From positions 1 through 22,396 of the forward strand of contig JAEMRJ010000023.1 in NCBI GenBank assembly GCA_016463365.1: a stretch of 22,396 bases of DNA, written 5' to 3'. Shown piece after piece: positions 8,786-18,643 of the stretch (the first letter of the stretch is position 1; each line of letters starts with the position of its first letter). The stretch comes from Thermoleophilaceae bacterium. GTDB lineage: Bacteria; Actinomycetota; Thermoleophilia; Solirubrobacterales; JACPNS01. A program made the position numbers and the translations under genes. The notes beneath the pieces were generated by a model. It searched no databases. It had not been told where the DNA came from and saw nothing but the letters and a program-made list of their open reading frames with translations.

Positions 8786-9481
8786 ATGGCCGGAGAGTCG
8801 TTCGTCAAATTCACGTTCATCAAGGTCGATCCCGCATGGCGTCGCCGCCTTGCAGAAGAACGCACCCGCGACAAAGACGAGTTCGCCGCCGCCTGCGAGG
8901 ACTTTGCGGTTGACGACTTTCTGCGCGCGTACTCGACGGTCGGCACCAAGGGCAGCGCCGACCTGATGATCTGGACCGCGTCGCCGAACCTCGACCACAT
9001 CCACGAATTGCACGTTCTACTGAACCAGAGCGGGATCCTCAGGTACGGCGAGATCTCGCACTCGTTTCTGGCGATGACGAAGAACTCCCCGTACACGAAC
9101 GAGGACCGCACAAAGGTGCGCCCTGGCGACGGCAAGTACTTGTTTGTCTATCCGTTCGTGAAGACCCGCGAGTGGTATCTGCTGCCGATGGACGAGCGCA
9201 TGCGAATCATGAAAGAGCACATCGCCGTCGGCAAGGAATACCCGCAGATCAACTTGAACACCTCGTACTCGTTCGGGCTCGACGATCAGGACTTCGTCGT
9301 GTCTTTTGAGGCCAACGAACCGGTCGATTTTCTGAACCTCGTGCAGAAGTTGCGCGAGACCGAGTCAAGCCTTTACACGGCGCGCGACACGCCGATGTTC
9401 ACGGCACGCTCGATGTCGATCCGCCGCGCGCTCAACGCGCTCGACGGCTCCGCGCCCGTGGCAGATCCGCTCACCAGCTGA
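8786..9481 (+). CDS. hemQ: Coproheme decarboxylase (HemQ/ChdC), chlorite-dismutase family
   Basis: A 231-residue protein. It catalyses the last step of the coproporphyrin-dependent heme pathway of Gram-positives, oxidative decarboxylation of two propionates of coproheme to give heme b. The region DGKYLFVYPFVKTREWYLLP (115-134) is the family core, with Y122 the likely redox-active tyrosine. H145 in MKEHIAVGKEY is the likely proximal heme ligand. SYSFGLDDQDFVVSFE (160-175) and the C-terminal ARDTPMFT are typical for the family. I take the ATG at 8786 instead of the in-frame TTG at 8777. No other heme gene is adjacent. It is convergent with the ferredoxin reductase gene fprA. Confidence 0.92.
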   Translation: MAGESFVKFTFIKVDPAWRRRLAEERTRDKDEFAAACEDFAVDDFLRAYSTVGTKGSADLMIWTASPNLDHIHELHVLLNQSGILRYGEISHSFLAMTKNSPYTNEDRTKVRPGDGKYLFVYPFVKTREWYLLPMDERMRIMKEHIAVGKEYPQINLNTSYSFGLDDQDFVVSFEANEPVDFLNLVQKLRETESSLYTARDTPMFTARSMSIRRALNALDGSAPVADPLTS

Positions 9482-9495
9482 GCGGCACCGCCGCA

Positions 9496-9523
9496 TGCGC
9501 TGACAGTCAAGACATACAGCGCA
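9496..9523. terminator. Candidate bidirectional terminator between hemQ and fprA
   Basis: TGCGCTG and CAGCGCA form a 7-bp stem with a 14-nt loop in the 53-bp gap between two convergent genes. The loop is long and no U-run follows on either strand, so termination strength is doubtful, but position and symmetry fit. Confidence 0.35.
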
Positions 9524-9534
9524 ATCAGGCTTGT

Positions 9535-10905
9535 CTACGTATTGGCGATGCGCTTCATCTCGTCGATGTCGACGAGCTTCACGCGGGGGCGGCCCTGGGA
9601 TTCGCCGAGGGCCACCTCGTGTTCATTGATTCTGGTCCAGCCGTCCCAGTCAACGAGATCGGGAACTTTTGACTTCAGCCATTCGGCGTTGTCGCCCAGG
9701 GGATCCTTGGCGACGAGCTTTCCGGCCTCGCGGTCCTCGACGATCCGTGCGACGGTGTCGGCGCTGTCCTTCTTGTTGGTGCCGATCACGCCGCTCGGAC
9801 CGCGCTTGACCCAGCCTGAGACGTACTCTGCCGGCAGCACGTTGCCGTCTTCGTCGGTCACGCGGCCGCCCTCGTTGCAGATCAGGCCGCGCCTGGCCTC
9901 ATATGGAACGGTGTCAACTGGTTCACCGCGGTAGCCGATCGAGCGGAACACGAGTCCGCACTCGATGTCTTCTGTGACGCCCGTTCCCACCGCCTTCGGG
10001 TTTCCGTTGCCGTCATCGACGATCTCATTGACCTCGACGCGGATTCCGGTGACCTTTTCGCCGTCGCCGAGAATCGCGACCGGCGAGCGCAGGTACTGCA
10101 GCACGACGCGATGCGACTTGCCCTCGGGCTCGCGCGTCGAGTATTCCTTCATGATGTCGACGTTGCGGCGGTTGGTCGGCTCTGCGAGCTCGCTGTCGAG
10201 CCACGTCTGACTGATCGGATCGAGCTTCATCTGCTCGGGGTCGACGATCACGTCGGCGCGCTTGAGCTCGCCGAGCTCAAGCAGCTCGGGGTTGGTGAAA
10301 GCGGCCTGGGCGGGACCACGTCGACCGAGAATCACGACTTCCTTGACGCCGTGCGACTTGAAGGCCTCGACTGCGTGGTCGGCAGTGTCCGTGGGCTGAA
10401 CCTCGTCCTCGTCCAGCACGAGCATGCGCGCGACGTCGATCGCCACGTTTCCGTTTCCGATCACGACGGCGCGCTCAGCGTTGAGGTCGAATTCGTTGCC
10501 CGTGGCCTCGGGGTGTCCGTTGTACCAGGCGACAAAAGTGGTTGCGGGGTACGAACCGACAAGATCCTCGCCTTCGATTCCGAGGCGGTTGTCGCTGCTC
10601 GTGCCGATTGTGTAGAGCACGAGGTCGTAACGCTCAAGCAGCTCTGCTCGCGTGATGTCGCGGCCCAGCTCGACGCCCCCGAAGAAGCGGAAGTCCGGAT
10701 TCTGTGCGGTCTTCTCGAAGACGCGGGTGACGTTCTTGATCTTCGGGTGATCCGGTGCGACGCCAAAGCGGACGAGGCCGAAGGGCGTCGGCAGCTTGTC
10801 GATCAGGTCGACCGCGAAGCCCTCGGCGAGGAGTTGACCGGCGGCGTAGAAACCAGAGGGACCGGCGCCGACGATTGCCGCGCGAAGCTTTGTGTCAGGA
10901 GTCAT
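9535..10905 (-). CDS. fprA: Ferredoxin/NADP reductase, adrenodoxin-reductase type (FprA-like)
   Basis: A 456-residue flavoprotein that moves electrons between NADPH and ferredoxin. The N-terminal FAD site is IVGAGPSGFYAA (11-22), followed by the family stretch PTPFGLVRFGVAPDHPKIKNV (39-59). The NADP-binding motif is VVIGNGNVAIDVAR (147-160), then VVILGRRGPAQAAFTNPELLEL. The C-terminal GWVKRGPSGVIGTNKKDS region is also characteristic of mycobacterial FprA and mitochondrial adrenodoxin reductase. The length agrees with the family. There is no Shine-Dalgarno upstream of the ATG, so a leaderless or weakly led transcript is likely. No ferredoxin or P450 gene is adjacent. Possible uses are Fe-S assembly, heme-linked or P450 electron supply. 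Confidence 0.95.
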   Translation of the reverse strand: MTPDTKLRAAIVGAGPSGFYAAGQLLAEGFAVDLIDKLPTPFGLVRFGVAPDHPKIKNVTRVFEKTAQNPDFRFFGGVELGRDITRAELLERYDLVLYTIGTSSDNRLGIEGEDLVGSYPATTFVAWYNGHPEATGNEFDLNAERAVVIGNGNVAIDVARMLVLDEDEVQPTDTADHAVEAFKSHGVKEVVILGRRGPAQAAFTNPELLELGELKRADVIVDPEQMKLDPISQTWLDSELAEPTNRRNVDIMKEYSTREPEGKSHRVVLQYLRSPVAILGDGEKVTGIRVEVNEIVDDGNGNPKAVGTGVTEDIECGLVFRSIGYRGEPVDTVPYEARRGLICNEGGRVTDEDGNVLPAEYVSGWVKRGPSGVIGTNKKDSADTVARIVEDREAGKLVAKDPLGDNAEWLKSKVPDLVDWDGWTRINEHEVALGESQGRPRVKLVDIDEMKRIANT

Positions 10906-10995
10906 GTCGTGTGAAAATCTTTCGAATCGTCGTCGTGTTGATGCATGCTGGGGTCGACGGAGCCGGTGATGTTATCTGCAAGACTTCGCGCCGCC

Positions 10996-12005
10996 ATGTC
11001 CTCGACGCGCGCATTCGCCCTCGTAGCTCTGACGGCCGTGCTCGCCGTTGCGAGTGCCGGTTGCGGCGGCGGTTCCGCCGACTCTTCGAGCGCAGCGAAC
11101 ACGCCGGCGGCCGCTCAGAACGTGAACCTCGCGGACTTCCCGAAGACCGACGGCACCAAGACCGTCGCCGACCTCCAGCGCGAGGTCAACGCCGGCCAGG
11201 AAGCGAACCTTCTGCCGGCGGCAAACAATTTCGTCGCGGGCCGCGACAACCGGCTCCCCTTCGGCCTGTTCAACCAGGACCGCGAGCCGATCTGGGGGCC
11301 GACAGCGATGTACCTGTCGGCCGGCACGGACAGCCCTGCGACCGGGCCGTTCAAGGTCGCAGCCAACGATTTCTCTGTCCCGGCAGAGTTCCAGAGCGAG
11401 ACTTCCAAGAGTGACCTGAACGCCATCGGCAACGGTTTTTACGTGGCGACGATCCCAACCCCGAAAGGGACCAAGAAGATCAACGTGCTCACGCTGACCA
11501 AGCAGGGCGACGGGTTTCAGGCAGCAGCCACCGGCATCACCACCACCCTTCGTGACCCGACGGTCGCGCCCGGCGAGAAGGCCCCCGCGATTGAGACACC
11601 GACGGTGGAGAGCGCTGGGGGCGACATTTCGTCGATCGACACGCGCGTGCCGCCCGACGACATGCACGACATCAGTCTGAAGGACGCGCTCAAGAAGAAC
11701 AAGCCGATCGTCCTGATCTTCGCCACGCCCAAGCTCTGCGCATCCCGGGTCTGCGCGCCGGTGGTTGACGTCGCCGCGGAGGTCCAACACGAGCTGGGCG
11801 ACGACGTGATCTTCATCCACCAGGAGATCTACAAAGACAACGACATCAACGCGGGCTACCGGCCACAGGTTGCTGCATACGGCCTGACCTCGGAGCCCTA
11901 CACGTTCGTGATCGCCCCTGACGGCCGCGTGGCCGAACAGCTGCAGGGCCCGTTTGTCGCATCGGAACTGCGCGCCGCGCTGGCCAAAGCCGGCGTGAAA
12001 GCGAA

Positions 12006-12009
<4 letters not shown>
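10996..12009 (+). CDS. Lipoprotein with C-terminal thioredoxin-like domain
   Basis: A 337-residue protein with a signal peptide (ALVALTAVLAVASAGC) and lipobox cysteine C23, followed by a Gly/Ser/Ala linker. Residues about 45-215 form a domain I do not recognise, with strand-rich segments such as NGFYVATIPTPKGTKKINVL. Residues about 225-330 look like a thioredoxin fold: KPIVLIFATPKLC, then C248 and C253 (C-A-S-R-V-C, four residues between), VIFIHQEIYKDND, the cis-Pro-like segment SEPYTFVIAPDG, and a closing helix. The CX4C spacing differs from thioredoxin (CX2C) and from SCO proteins (CX3C). Electron transfer or metal delivery outside the cell is a guess. In-frame starts at 10945 and 10969 exist; 10996 gives the normal signal peptide. 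Confidence 0.78.
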
Positions 12010-14393
<2,384 letters not shown>

Positions 14394-14399
14394 GCTCAG

Positions 14400-14774
14400 C
14401 TAGGCGGCTGCGCCGGAGGGGCAGTCAACTTCCGCGTCTTCTTCATCCTTTACGCGGAAAGACGACCCGCAACCACATGCAGCAACCACGTTGGGGTTGT
14501 TGACCTGGAAGCCGGCGCCGGTCAGACCGTCGAGGAAATCGACCTCTGACTCGTCGACGTAACGCAGCGAGAGATCGTCAACGAGGATCTTGATCCCGTT
14601 GTTCTCGAAGATGTGGTCGCCGTCACGCTGCTCGTCGATTGCGAGCGAGTAGGTGAAGCCCGAGCAGCCGCCGCCCTTCACGCCTACGCGCAGGCCGGCA
14701 TCGTCGATGCTCTTGTCCTGTCCTTCAACGTAATCCTTGATCTTCGTGGCTGCGATGTCTGTGAGGGTGACCAT
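14400..14774 (-). CDS. erpA: A-type Fe-S cluster carrier (ErpA/IscA/SufA family)
   Basis: A 124-residue protein that accepts Fe-S clusters from the assembly scaffold and passes them to target enzymes. The three cluster-ligand cysteines are C37 in GVKGGGCSGFTYSL and C100 and C102 in VVAACGCGSSF. An unusual short acidic tail (KDEEDAEVDCPSGAAA) follows and carries a fourth cysteine, C118. The chosen ATG at 14774 gives the normal family N-terminus (VTLTDIAATKIKDY), with GGAG ten bases upstream; the frame is open upstream but not conserved-looking. The gene is divergent from bolA and the CGFS glutaredoxin, other Fe-S trafficking factors, and is followed after 6 nt by the UvrA paralogue. Confidence 0.93.
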   Translation of the reverse strand: MVTLTDIAATKIKDYVEGQDKSIDDAGLRVGVKGGGCSGFTYSLAIDEQRDGDHIFENNGIKILVDDLSLRYVDESEVDFLDGLTGAGFQVNNPNVVAACGCGSSFRVKDEEDAEVDCPSGAAA

Positions 14775-14825
14775 GCGGGGAGTGCTCCAATTTGTCCGTT
14801 TGTAATTGATCGGACGGGGGCTAAC

Positions 14826-14847
14826 TTGACTACAGTCCATTTTAGTC
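14826..14847. promoter_or_regulatory. Dyad-rich promoter region between erpA and bolA
   Basis: The 95-bp divergent gap contains TTGACT at 14826-14831, a good -35 match for the bolA direction, though no clear -10 follows at 17 bp (AATTCA at best). On the opposite strand TAAAAT (14844-14839) could be a -10 for erpA. GACT-AC-AGTC (14828-14837) and a further AGTC at 14844-14847 give nested inverted repeats. Half-sites of this type resemble IscR-class sites, but the spacing does not match the 5-nt IscR spacing. A shared iron- or Fe-S-responsive regulator is possible, not shown. Confidence 0.35.
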
Positions 14848-14869
14848 GAATTCACCGGACTTCATCCAG

Positions 14870-15112
14870 ATGGCTGACACAGTAGAAATCAAGAACAGAA
14901 TCGAAGCTGCCCTCCCGGGCTCGACCGCAGAGGTCGAGGACACGGCCGGCGACAACAACCACTTTCGTGCGGTCGTGACCTCCCCACAGTTCGAAGGCCT
15001 TTCGCGGATCCAGCAGCACAAGCTGGTCAACGAGATCTTCGACGGCGAGCTCGGCGGCAGCATCCACGCACTTTCGATCAAGACACAAACCCCTGAGGCG
15101 GCGACCACATGA
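14870..15112 (+). CDS. bolA: BolA family protein
   Basis: An 80-residue protein of BolA length. IKNRIEAALPGSTAEVEDTAGDNNHFRAVV (8-37) is the first helix, loop and strand; H31 lies in the loop that supplies ligand residues in BolA proteins. The helix-turn-helix-like segment SRIQQHKLVNEIFDGELGGSIHALSIKTQTP (45-75) ends with the conserved invariant histidine H66. BolA proteins bind a [2Fe-2S] cluster together with a CGFS monothiol glutaredoxin, and exactly such a gene follows with a 4-nt ATGA overlap. The divergent neighbour is an A-type Fe-S carrier. Together these support a role in cluster transfer or iron sensing. Confidence 0.92.
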   Translation: MADTVEIKNRIEAALPGSTAEVEDTAGDNNHFRAVVTSPQFEGLSRIQQHKLVNEIFDGELGGSIHALSIKTQTPEAATT

Positions 15113-15513
15113 GCGACGAAATTTCAAACGAGCTGCGCGATCACCTGGCCACGCTGATCGACGAGAACGAAGTCATCCTCTTCATGAAGGGCAACCCCGA
15201 GGCTCCGGCCTGTGGCTTTTCGGCGCGCACCGTCGCCGTGCTCAACTCGCTCGGTCGCAAGTACGCCGCGGTTGACATCCTGCCTGACCCGCGCATCCGT
15301 CAGGAACTGACGGCGCTGTCTGAATGGCCCACCATCCCCCAGCTGTTTGTGGACGGCGAGCTGATCGGCGGCTGCGACATCGTCACTGAGATGTACGAAA
15401 GCGGCGAGCTCGCCGGCGTGCTGGGCGTAGAGCAGCCGGCAGCTGCGCAACCGGAGGAAGTCGCCGCCGTGCCCAACGCACAGGGCATCCAGCTCGAGAA
15501 CAATCTCGAGTAG
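15109..15513 (+). CDS. grxD: Monothiol CGFS glutaredoxin (Grx4 type)
   Basis: A 134-residue protein. Residues 1-105 are a complete monothiol glutaredoxin: NEVILFMKGNPEAPACGFSART has the K27 and C35-G-F-S38 active site that binds a glutathione-ligated [2Fe-2S] cluster. WPTIPQLFVDGELIGGCDIVTEM carries the cis-Pro and the GGCD glutathione-binding motif. Residues 106-134 form an Ala/Pro/Glu-rich tail that ordinary Grx4 proteins lack. It overlaps bolA by 4 nt and should form the known Grx4-BolA heterocomplex. A DegV gene begins 5 nt downstream and is probably co-transcribed, though its job differs. Confidence 0.95.
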   Translation: MSDEISNELRDHLATLIDENEVILFMKGNPEAPACGFSARTVAVLNSLGRKYAAVDILPDPRIRQELTALSEWPTIPQLFVDGELIGGCDIVTEMYESGELAGVLGVEQPAAAQPEEVAAVPNAQGIQLENNLE

Positions 15514-15518
15514 CTGCC

Positions 15519-16388
15519 ATGGCCGTCCGCGTTGTCGGTGACAGCACCTCATACCTCGCACCAGCGCAGCTGGCCGAATACGGGATAATCCAGGTCAGCC
15601 TCGCCGTCGTCTGGAACGATCGCTCGGTTCCCGAGCTTGAGATCACGGATCTCGACGCTTTCTACAACAAGTTGCGGGACATGAAAGAACTCCCCGGCAC
15701 TTCGCAGCCGTCGATCGGACAGTTCCTGGAGGTCTATCGGCCGATCATCGAAGCCGGAGACGACATTGTTTCGCTGCACTTCAGCAGCGGAATCTCAGGC
15801 ACATTTGAAAGTGCCCTGCAGGCCAAGCAACAACTCGAACGCGATGGCGTCGATCCCCTGCGCGTGACCGTGATCGACACGGGAACCGCCTGCGGTTGCT
15901 ACGGCGCAGTCCTGCTCACTGCTGCGGCGGCCGCCAAGCGGAACGAATCCCACGGCGATGTTGTCGCAGCGGCGCAGACGATGATGGACGGCGTGGATTT
16001 CTGGTTCGCAGTCGACACGCTTGAGTACCTCCGCCGCGGCGGACGGGTGGGTGCCGCCGCCGCGCTTGTCGGTGGCGCGATCAAGATCAAGCCGATCCTC
16101 ACCGTGAGCTCTGACGGGATCTTGCCGGTCGAGAAAGTACGCACCGAAGCTCGTGTGCTTGCGCGGATCGCCGACCTCGCCGAAGAGCAGATTCCTGTTG
16201 GCGGAGCCTTCTTTGTTCAGCACGTCCAGGCACCCGATCGCGCCCAGAAAGTGATCGATGACCTGAGCGACCGCCTGGGCAGAGGTCCTGGGCTGGTGCC
16301 CGCCGAGATCGGGCCGGTGATCGGCGCGCATGTCGGTCCGGGGCTGATCGGCGTCGGGGTGTTCCCCGGCGGGCTGATCGACCTCTGA
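15519..16388 (+). CDS. DegV family fatty-acid-binding protein (FakB-like)
   Basis: A 289-residue protein that fits the DegV/FakB family, which carries fatty acids for phosphorylation by the kinase FakA. Motifs in order are VVGDSTSYL (5-13), the LPGTSQPS loop (58-65), FSSGISGTFESA (88-99), LEYLRRGGRV (168-177), KIKPIL (189-194) and GPVIGAHVGPGLIGV (265-279). T61-S62 and the SSGISGT segment bind the carboxylate in characterised members. The start ATG lies 5 nt after the glutaredoxin stop. No FakA or phosphate-transfer gene is in view. Fatty-acid supply is family knowledge; the ligand here is unknown. Confidence 0.93.
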   Translation: MAVRVVGDSTSYLAPAQLAEYGIIQVSLAVVWNDRSVPELEITDLDAFYNKLRDMKELPGTSQPSIGQFLEVYRPIIEAGDDIVSLHFSSGISGTFESALQAKQQLERDGVDPLRVTVIDTGTACGCYGAVLLTAAAAAKRNESHGDVVAAAQTMMDGVDFWFAVDTLEYLRRGGRVGAAAALVGGAIKIKPILTVSSDGILPVEKVRTEARVLARIADLAEEQIPVGGAFFVQHVQAPDRAQKVIDDLSDRLGRGPGLVPAEIGPVIGAHVGPGLIGVGVFPGGLIDL

Positions 16389-16402
16389 GTCGCGGAGGCG
16401 GG

Positions 16403-16627
16403 CTAGCGGCGCCGGCGGCGCAAGCCTTTGAGCACGAGCGAGCTGCCGACGAGGAAGCCGATCGCGGCGGCGCCGATGGTCAGTTCCTGCTTGTGGTCGG
16501 CGATGTGCTGGCGCCAGTCTGTGATGCGCGCAACTTCGGTGCGCGCGGAGTTGACTGACTGGACGAGTTGCTGGCGGTTGTCCTCGATCGAGGCACGGAT
16601 CTCGGCGGGGGTGCGCTGCTGGGCCAT
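16403..16627 (-). CDS. DUF3618-type membrane-anchored small protein
   Basis: A 74-residue protein beginning QRTPAEIRASIEDNRQQLVQSV, the hallmark opening of DUF3618 proteins (T-P-x-E-I-R-x-x-I-E-x-x-R). A helix of about 45 residues leads to one C-terminal membrane span (LTIGAAAIGFLVGSSLVL, 49-66) and a tail of Arg residues that should stay in the cytoplasm. Its start codon shares one base with the stop of the holin-X gene upstream (TGATG), so translation is coupled. Function is not established; members commonly sit beside holin-X and DUF4235 genes in actinobacteria. It is convergent with degV, with 14 bp between stops and no obvious terminator. Confidence 0.82.
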   Translation of the reverse strand: MAQQRTPAEIRASIEDNRQQLVQSVNSARTEVARITDWRQHIADHKQELTIGAAAIGFLVGSSLVLKGLRRRRR

Positions 16628-17580
16628 CAGTTGTCACTCTTCGGGTCGTTGGGTTTGGACGTGTCGCTCGGAGGCTCGGGCGGATACACCGGAGCCTGCG
16701 GCTGGGCAGGCGGCTGTTGCGGCGGTGTCGGTGCGGTGTAGGGCTGCGCCTGTACTTCCGGCACGGTGGGCGGCGCCTCGGATTCGGACTTGCCCTTCTT
16801 GGCCTGCTTCTCGGCGGCCTTTGCTGCCTTGGCGGCGTCTTTCTCGGCCTGAGCCTTGGCTTTGGCGGCTTCTTTGTCAGCCTTTTCTGCCGCCTTGGCG
16901 GCGATGGCGTCGGCCTTTGCGGCTTCCTGTTCGGCGACGCGCGCTGCCTTGGCGGCCTCTTTGGCCTCTTTCGCTTCCTGCTTGGCCCGCTTCTTGAGTT
17001 CTTTGGCGTCGAGCTCGAGTTCTTCGGCGTCGGCGCGGGCCTCTTTCAGTTCCTGCTTGGCTTCTACGACGTCCGGGTCGGCTGCGGCCGCGTCGGCGGG
17101 CTTGGCCGGTCTCGCAACGACGGCCGGCGCTGCGCCGGCGGTCGGCTCTTCGACGGCAACCGAGTCGATTGTCTCGAGCGGCCGGTCTGCCTGCAGGGCT
17201 TCTCTTGTCTGCCGGGCTTCGGAGATCGCCTGCTCAGGCACGATCTGCGAGCCCTTCTTGATCTTCTTCAGCGCCACGAACGCGAGCAACCCGCCGATGC
17301 CGAAACAGAGGAAGGCGACGATGAAGAAACCGAGCCATGGATACCAGACTCCGATCGCGTCAGCGACCAGGAACGAAAGCGCGATGAGGAGTATGAAAAG
17401 TCCGAAGAATGCGAAGACTCCGCCGACGATGCCGGCGACCGATCCGCGCAGCAGATCCTGGGCGGCGACGGCCATCTCGGCCTTTGCCAGCTCGATCTCT
17501 TCATGGATGATCTTGGTCGTGCGGTCGATGATCTCGCTGATCGACGCGCCCAACGAAGTGTTTTCGGGGGGAATGCTCAT
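16627..17580 (-). CDS. Holin-X-like (PF07332-type) membrane protein with long Lys/Ala-rich tail
   Basis: A 317-residue protein. Residues 10-110 match the actinobacterial holin-X type: an amphipathic helix (EIIDRTTKIIHEEIELAKAEM) and two membrane spans (about 48-75 and 82-105). The remaining 200 residues are unusual: an acidic linker, then about 90 residues (175-264) of Glu/Lys/Ala repeats such as AAEKADKEAAKAKAQAEKDA, resembling the long helix of TolA, ending in a Pro/Gln-rich segment (PPQQPPAQPQAPVYPPEPP). The DNA shows the repeat as recurring GCCTTGGCGGC units. Despite the holin name there is no sign of phage. A membrane-stress or envelope-spanning role is speculation. It is coupled to the DUF3618 gene and 2 nt after the DUF4235-like gene. 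Confidence 0.8.
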   Translation of the reverse strand: MSIPPENTSLGASISEIIDRTTKIIHEEIELAKAEMAVAAQDLLRGSVAGIVGGVFAFFGLFILLIALSFLVADAIGVWYPWLGFFIVAFLCFGIGGLLAFVALKKIKKGSQIVPEQAISEARQTREALQADRPLETIDSVAVEEPTAGAAPAVVARPAKPADAAAADPDVVEAKQELKEARADAEELELDAKELKKRAKQEAKEAKEAAKAARVAEQEAAKADAIAAKAAEKADKEAAKAKAQAEKDAAKAAKAAEKQAKKGKSESEAPPTVPEVQAQPYTAPTPPQQPPAQPQAPVYPPEPPSDTSKPNDPKSDN

Positions 17581-17582
17581 AC

Positions 17583-17774
17583 TCAGTCGACTGGCGGCGG
17601 CTCGTTGAATACGCGGATCCAGATCTGCTCGGCGACCTTGCGTGCGACGATGGCCGCCACTGCGCCGACGCCGGCCAGGATGCCGCTCCAGACGAGCTTC
17701 TTGACAATGTCATTCTGCATCGGGGCGGGGAGCCTTTCGTTGGAAGCGGAGGATGTTGAGCTTGAATCAGCCAT
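17583..17774 (-). CDS. Small membrane protein, DUF4235-like
   Basis: A 63-residue protein: Ser-rich N-terminus, one membrane span (KKLVWSGILAGVGAVAAIVARKV, about 25-47) and the end VAEQIWIRVFNEPPPVD, which matches the Q-x-W-x-R-V-x-x-E-x-P-P close typical of DUF4235 proteins. I chose the ATG at 17774 because AAGGA (17787-17783) lies eight bases upstream; the open frame reaches 17810. The stop is 2 nt from the holin-X start. The nitrilase gene ends 32 nt upstream, so read-through from that operon is possible. Confidence 0.72.
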   Translation of the reverse strand: MADSSSTSSASNERLPAPMQNDIVKKLVWSGILAGVGAVAAIVARKVAEQIWIRVFNEPPPVD

Positions 17775-17806
17775 CAAATTTTTCCTTAGCCTGAGCGGCG
17801 GAGAGG

Positions 17807-18634
17807 TCACCAGGTGTAGGCGCCCGGAACGCGATTGGCAAGGCTCGGCAGCTTATCGCGGATCGCCGACTGGGCGGCAAAATCGAGCTCGGCTGCAACG
17901 ACGACTTCGCCCTCGTCGCCGGCCCGCGCTAGGACCGTTCCCCATGGGTCGACGATCATCGAATTGCCGTACGAACGACGGTCGCCGTCGTGATTGCCGG
18001 ACTGGTTCGGGGCGACGACAAAGAGCTGGTTCTCGACTGCGCGAGCGCGCAGCAGGAGTTCCCAGTGGGCCTCACCGGTCTTGTAGGTGAAAGCCGCGGG
18101 GACGGTTTCAATCAGCGCGCCGCGAGTAGCGAGGATTCTGTAGAGCTCCGGGAAGCGGATGTCGTAACAGACGGTGAGACCCAGCAGCTGGCCGCCGGCC
18201 AGCTCAGTGGTGACTATTTCGTTGCCCGGGTCCTCGTGGTCAGACTCGCGGTAGACCTGGCCGTCGACCTCGACATCGAACATGTGGATCTTGCGGTAGA
18301 CCGCTCTGATCGCGCCATCGGTCGCGATGTGAACGCAGGTGTTGGCGAGTTTGTCGCGGCCTTCGATCTGCTCGACGATCGAGCCGGCGATGATGTCGAT
18401 CTTCAACTCGGCCGCGAGCTCACTGAGGCCGGTTATGGTCGGGCCGTCCAGCGATTCTGCCCCGGCGAAGTAGTCCCTGGTGTTACCGAGCAGGTTGAAT
18501 TTCTCGGGCAGAGCGACCAGCGTCGCGCCCTTGCCTGCGGCTTCGCGCACCAGCGCATGAGCGCGCGCGACGTTGGCAGCCTTGTCGGCCTGGGAATTCA
18601 TCTGGACGGCCGCGGCGATCAACTTCGGAGCCAT
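17807..18634 (-). CDS. Carbon-nitrogen hydrolase, Nit1/Nit2-like amidase
   Basis: A 275-residue nitrilase-superfamily enzyme. The catalytic triad is E44 (LVALPEKFN), K115 (YRKIHMFDVEV) and C156 (LTVCYDIRFPELYR). QSGNHDGDRRSYGNSMIVDPWGTVLARA fits the Nit branch, whose members hydrolyse amides of alpha-keto acids: Nit2 uses alpha-ketoglutaramate and Nit1 uses deaminated glutathione. The sequence does not let me decide between them. It follows the MerR gene by 9 nt and is probably the last enzyme of the acyl-CoA operon or a passenger in it. The length is normal. Confidence 0.9.
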   Translation of the reverse strand: MAPKLIAAAVQMNSQADKAANVARAHALVREAAGKGATLVALPEKFNLLGNTRDYFAGAESLDGPTITGLSELAAELKIDIIAGSIVEQIEGRDKLANTCVHIATDGAIRAVYRKIHMFDVEVDGQVYRESDHEDPGNEIVTTELAGGQLLGLTVCYDIRFPELYRILATRGALIETVPAAFTYKTGEAHWELLLRARAVENQLFVVAPNQSGNHDGDRRSYGNSMIVDPWGTVLARAGDEGEVVVAAELDFAAQSAIRDKLPSLANRVPGAYTW

Positions 18635-18643
18635 CCCGGCAGG

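Noticed and set aside
6598..8913. 771-residue open frame on the plus strand
   Set aside because: It is antisense to the signal-peptide-bearing membrane protein. The translation is extremely rich in Arg, His, Asp and Gln with no domain or hydrophobic pattern, the usual mirror frame of a GC-rich membrane gene.
14826..14847. IscR-type binding site between erpA and bolA
   Set aside because: The GACT and AGTC half-sites are 2 or 12 nt apart, not the 5 nt of the type 1 IscR consensus, so only a generic dyad is reported.
16627..17580. Prophage remnant, suggested by the holin-like family name
   Set aside because: No other phage gene (endolysin, capsid, integrase) or attachment repeat is present. 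This family is a normal chromosomal membrane protein in actinobacteria.
16717..18090. 457-residue open frame on the plus strand over the holin-X and nitrilase genes
   Set aside because: The Gly/Leu/Phe-rich translation is the complement of the Lys/Ala repeat. The minus-strand frames have good starts, coupling and family motifs.
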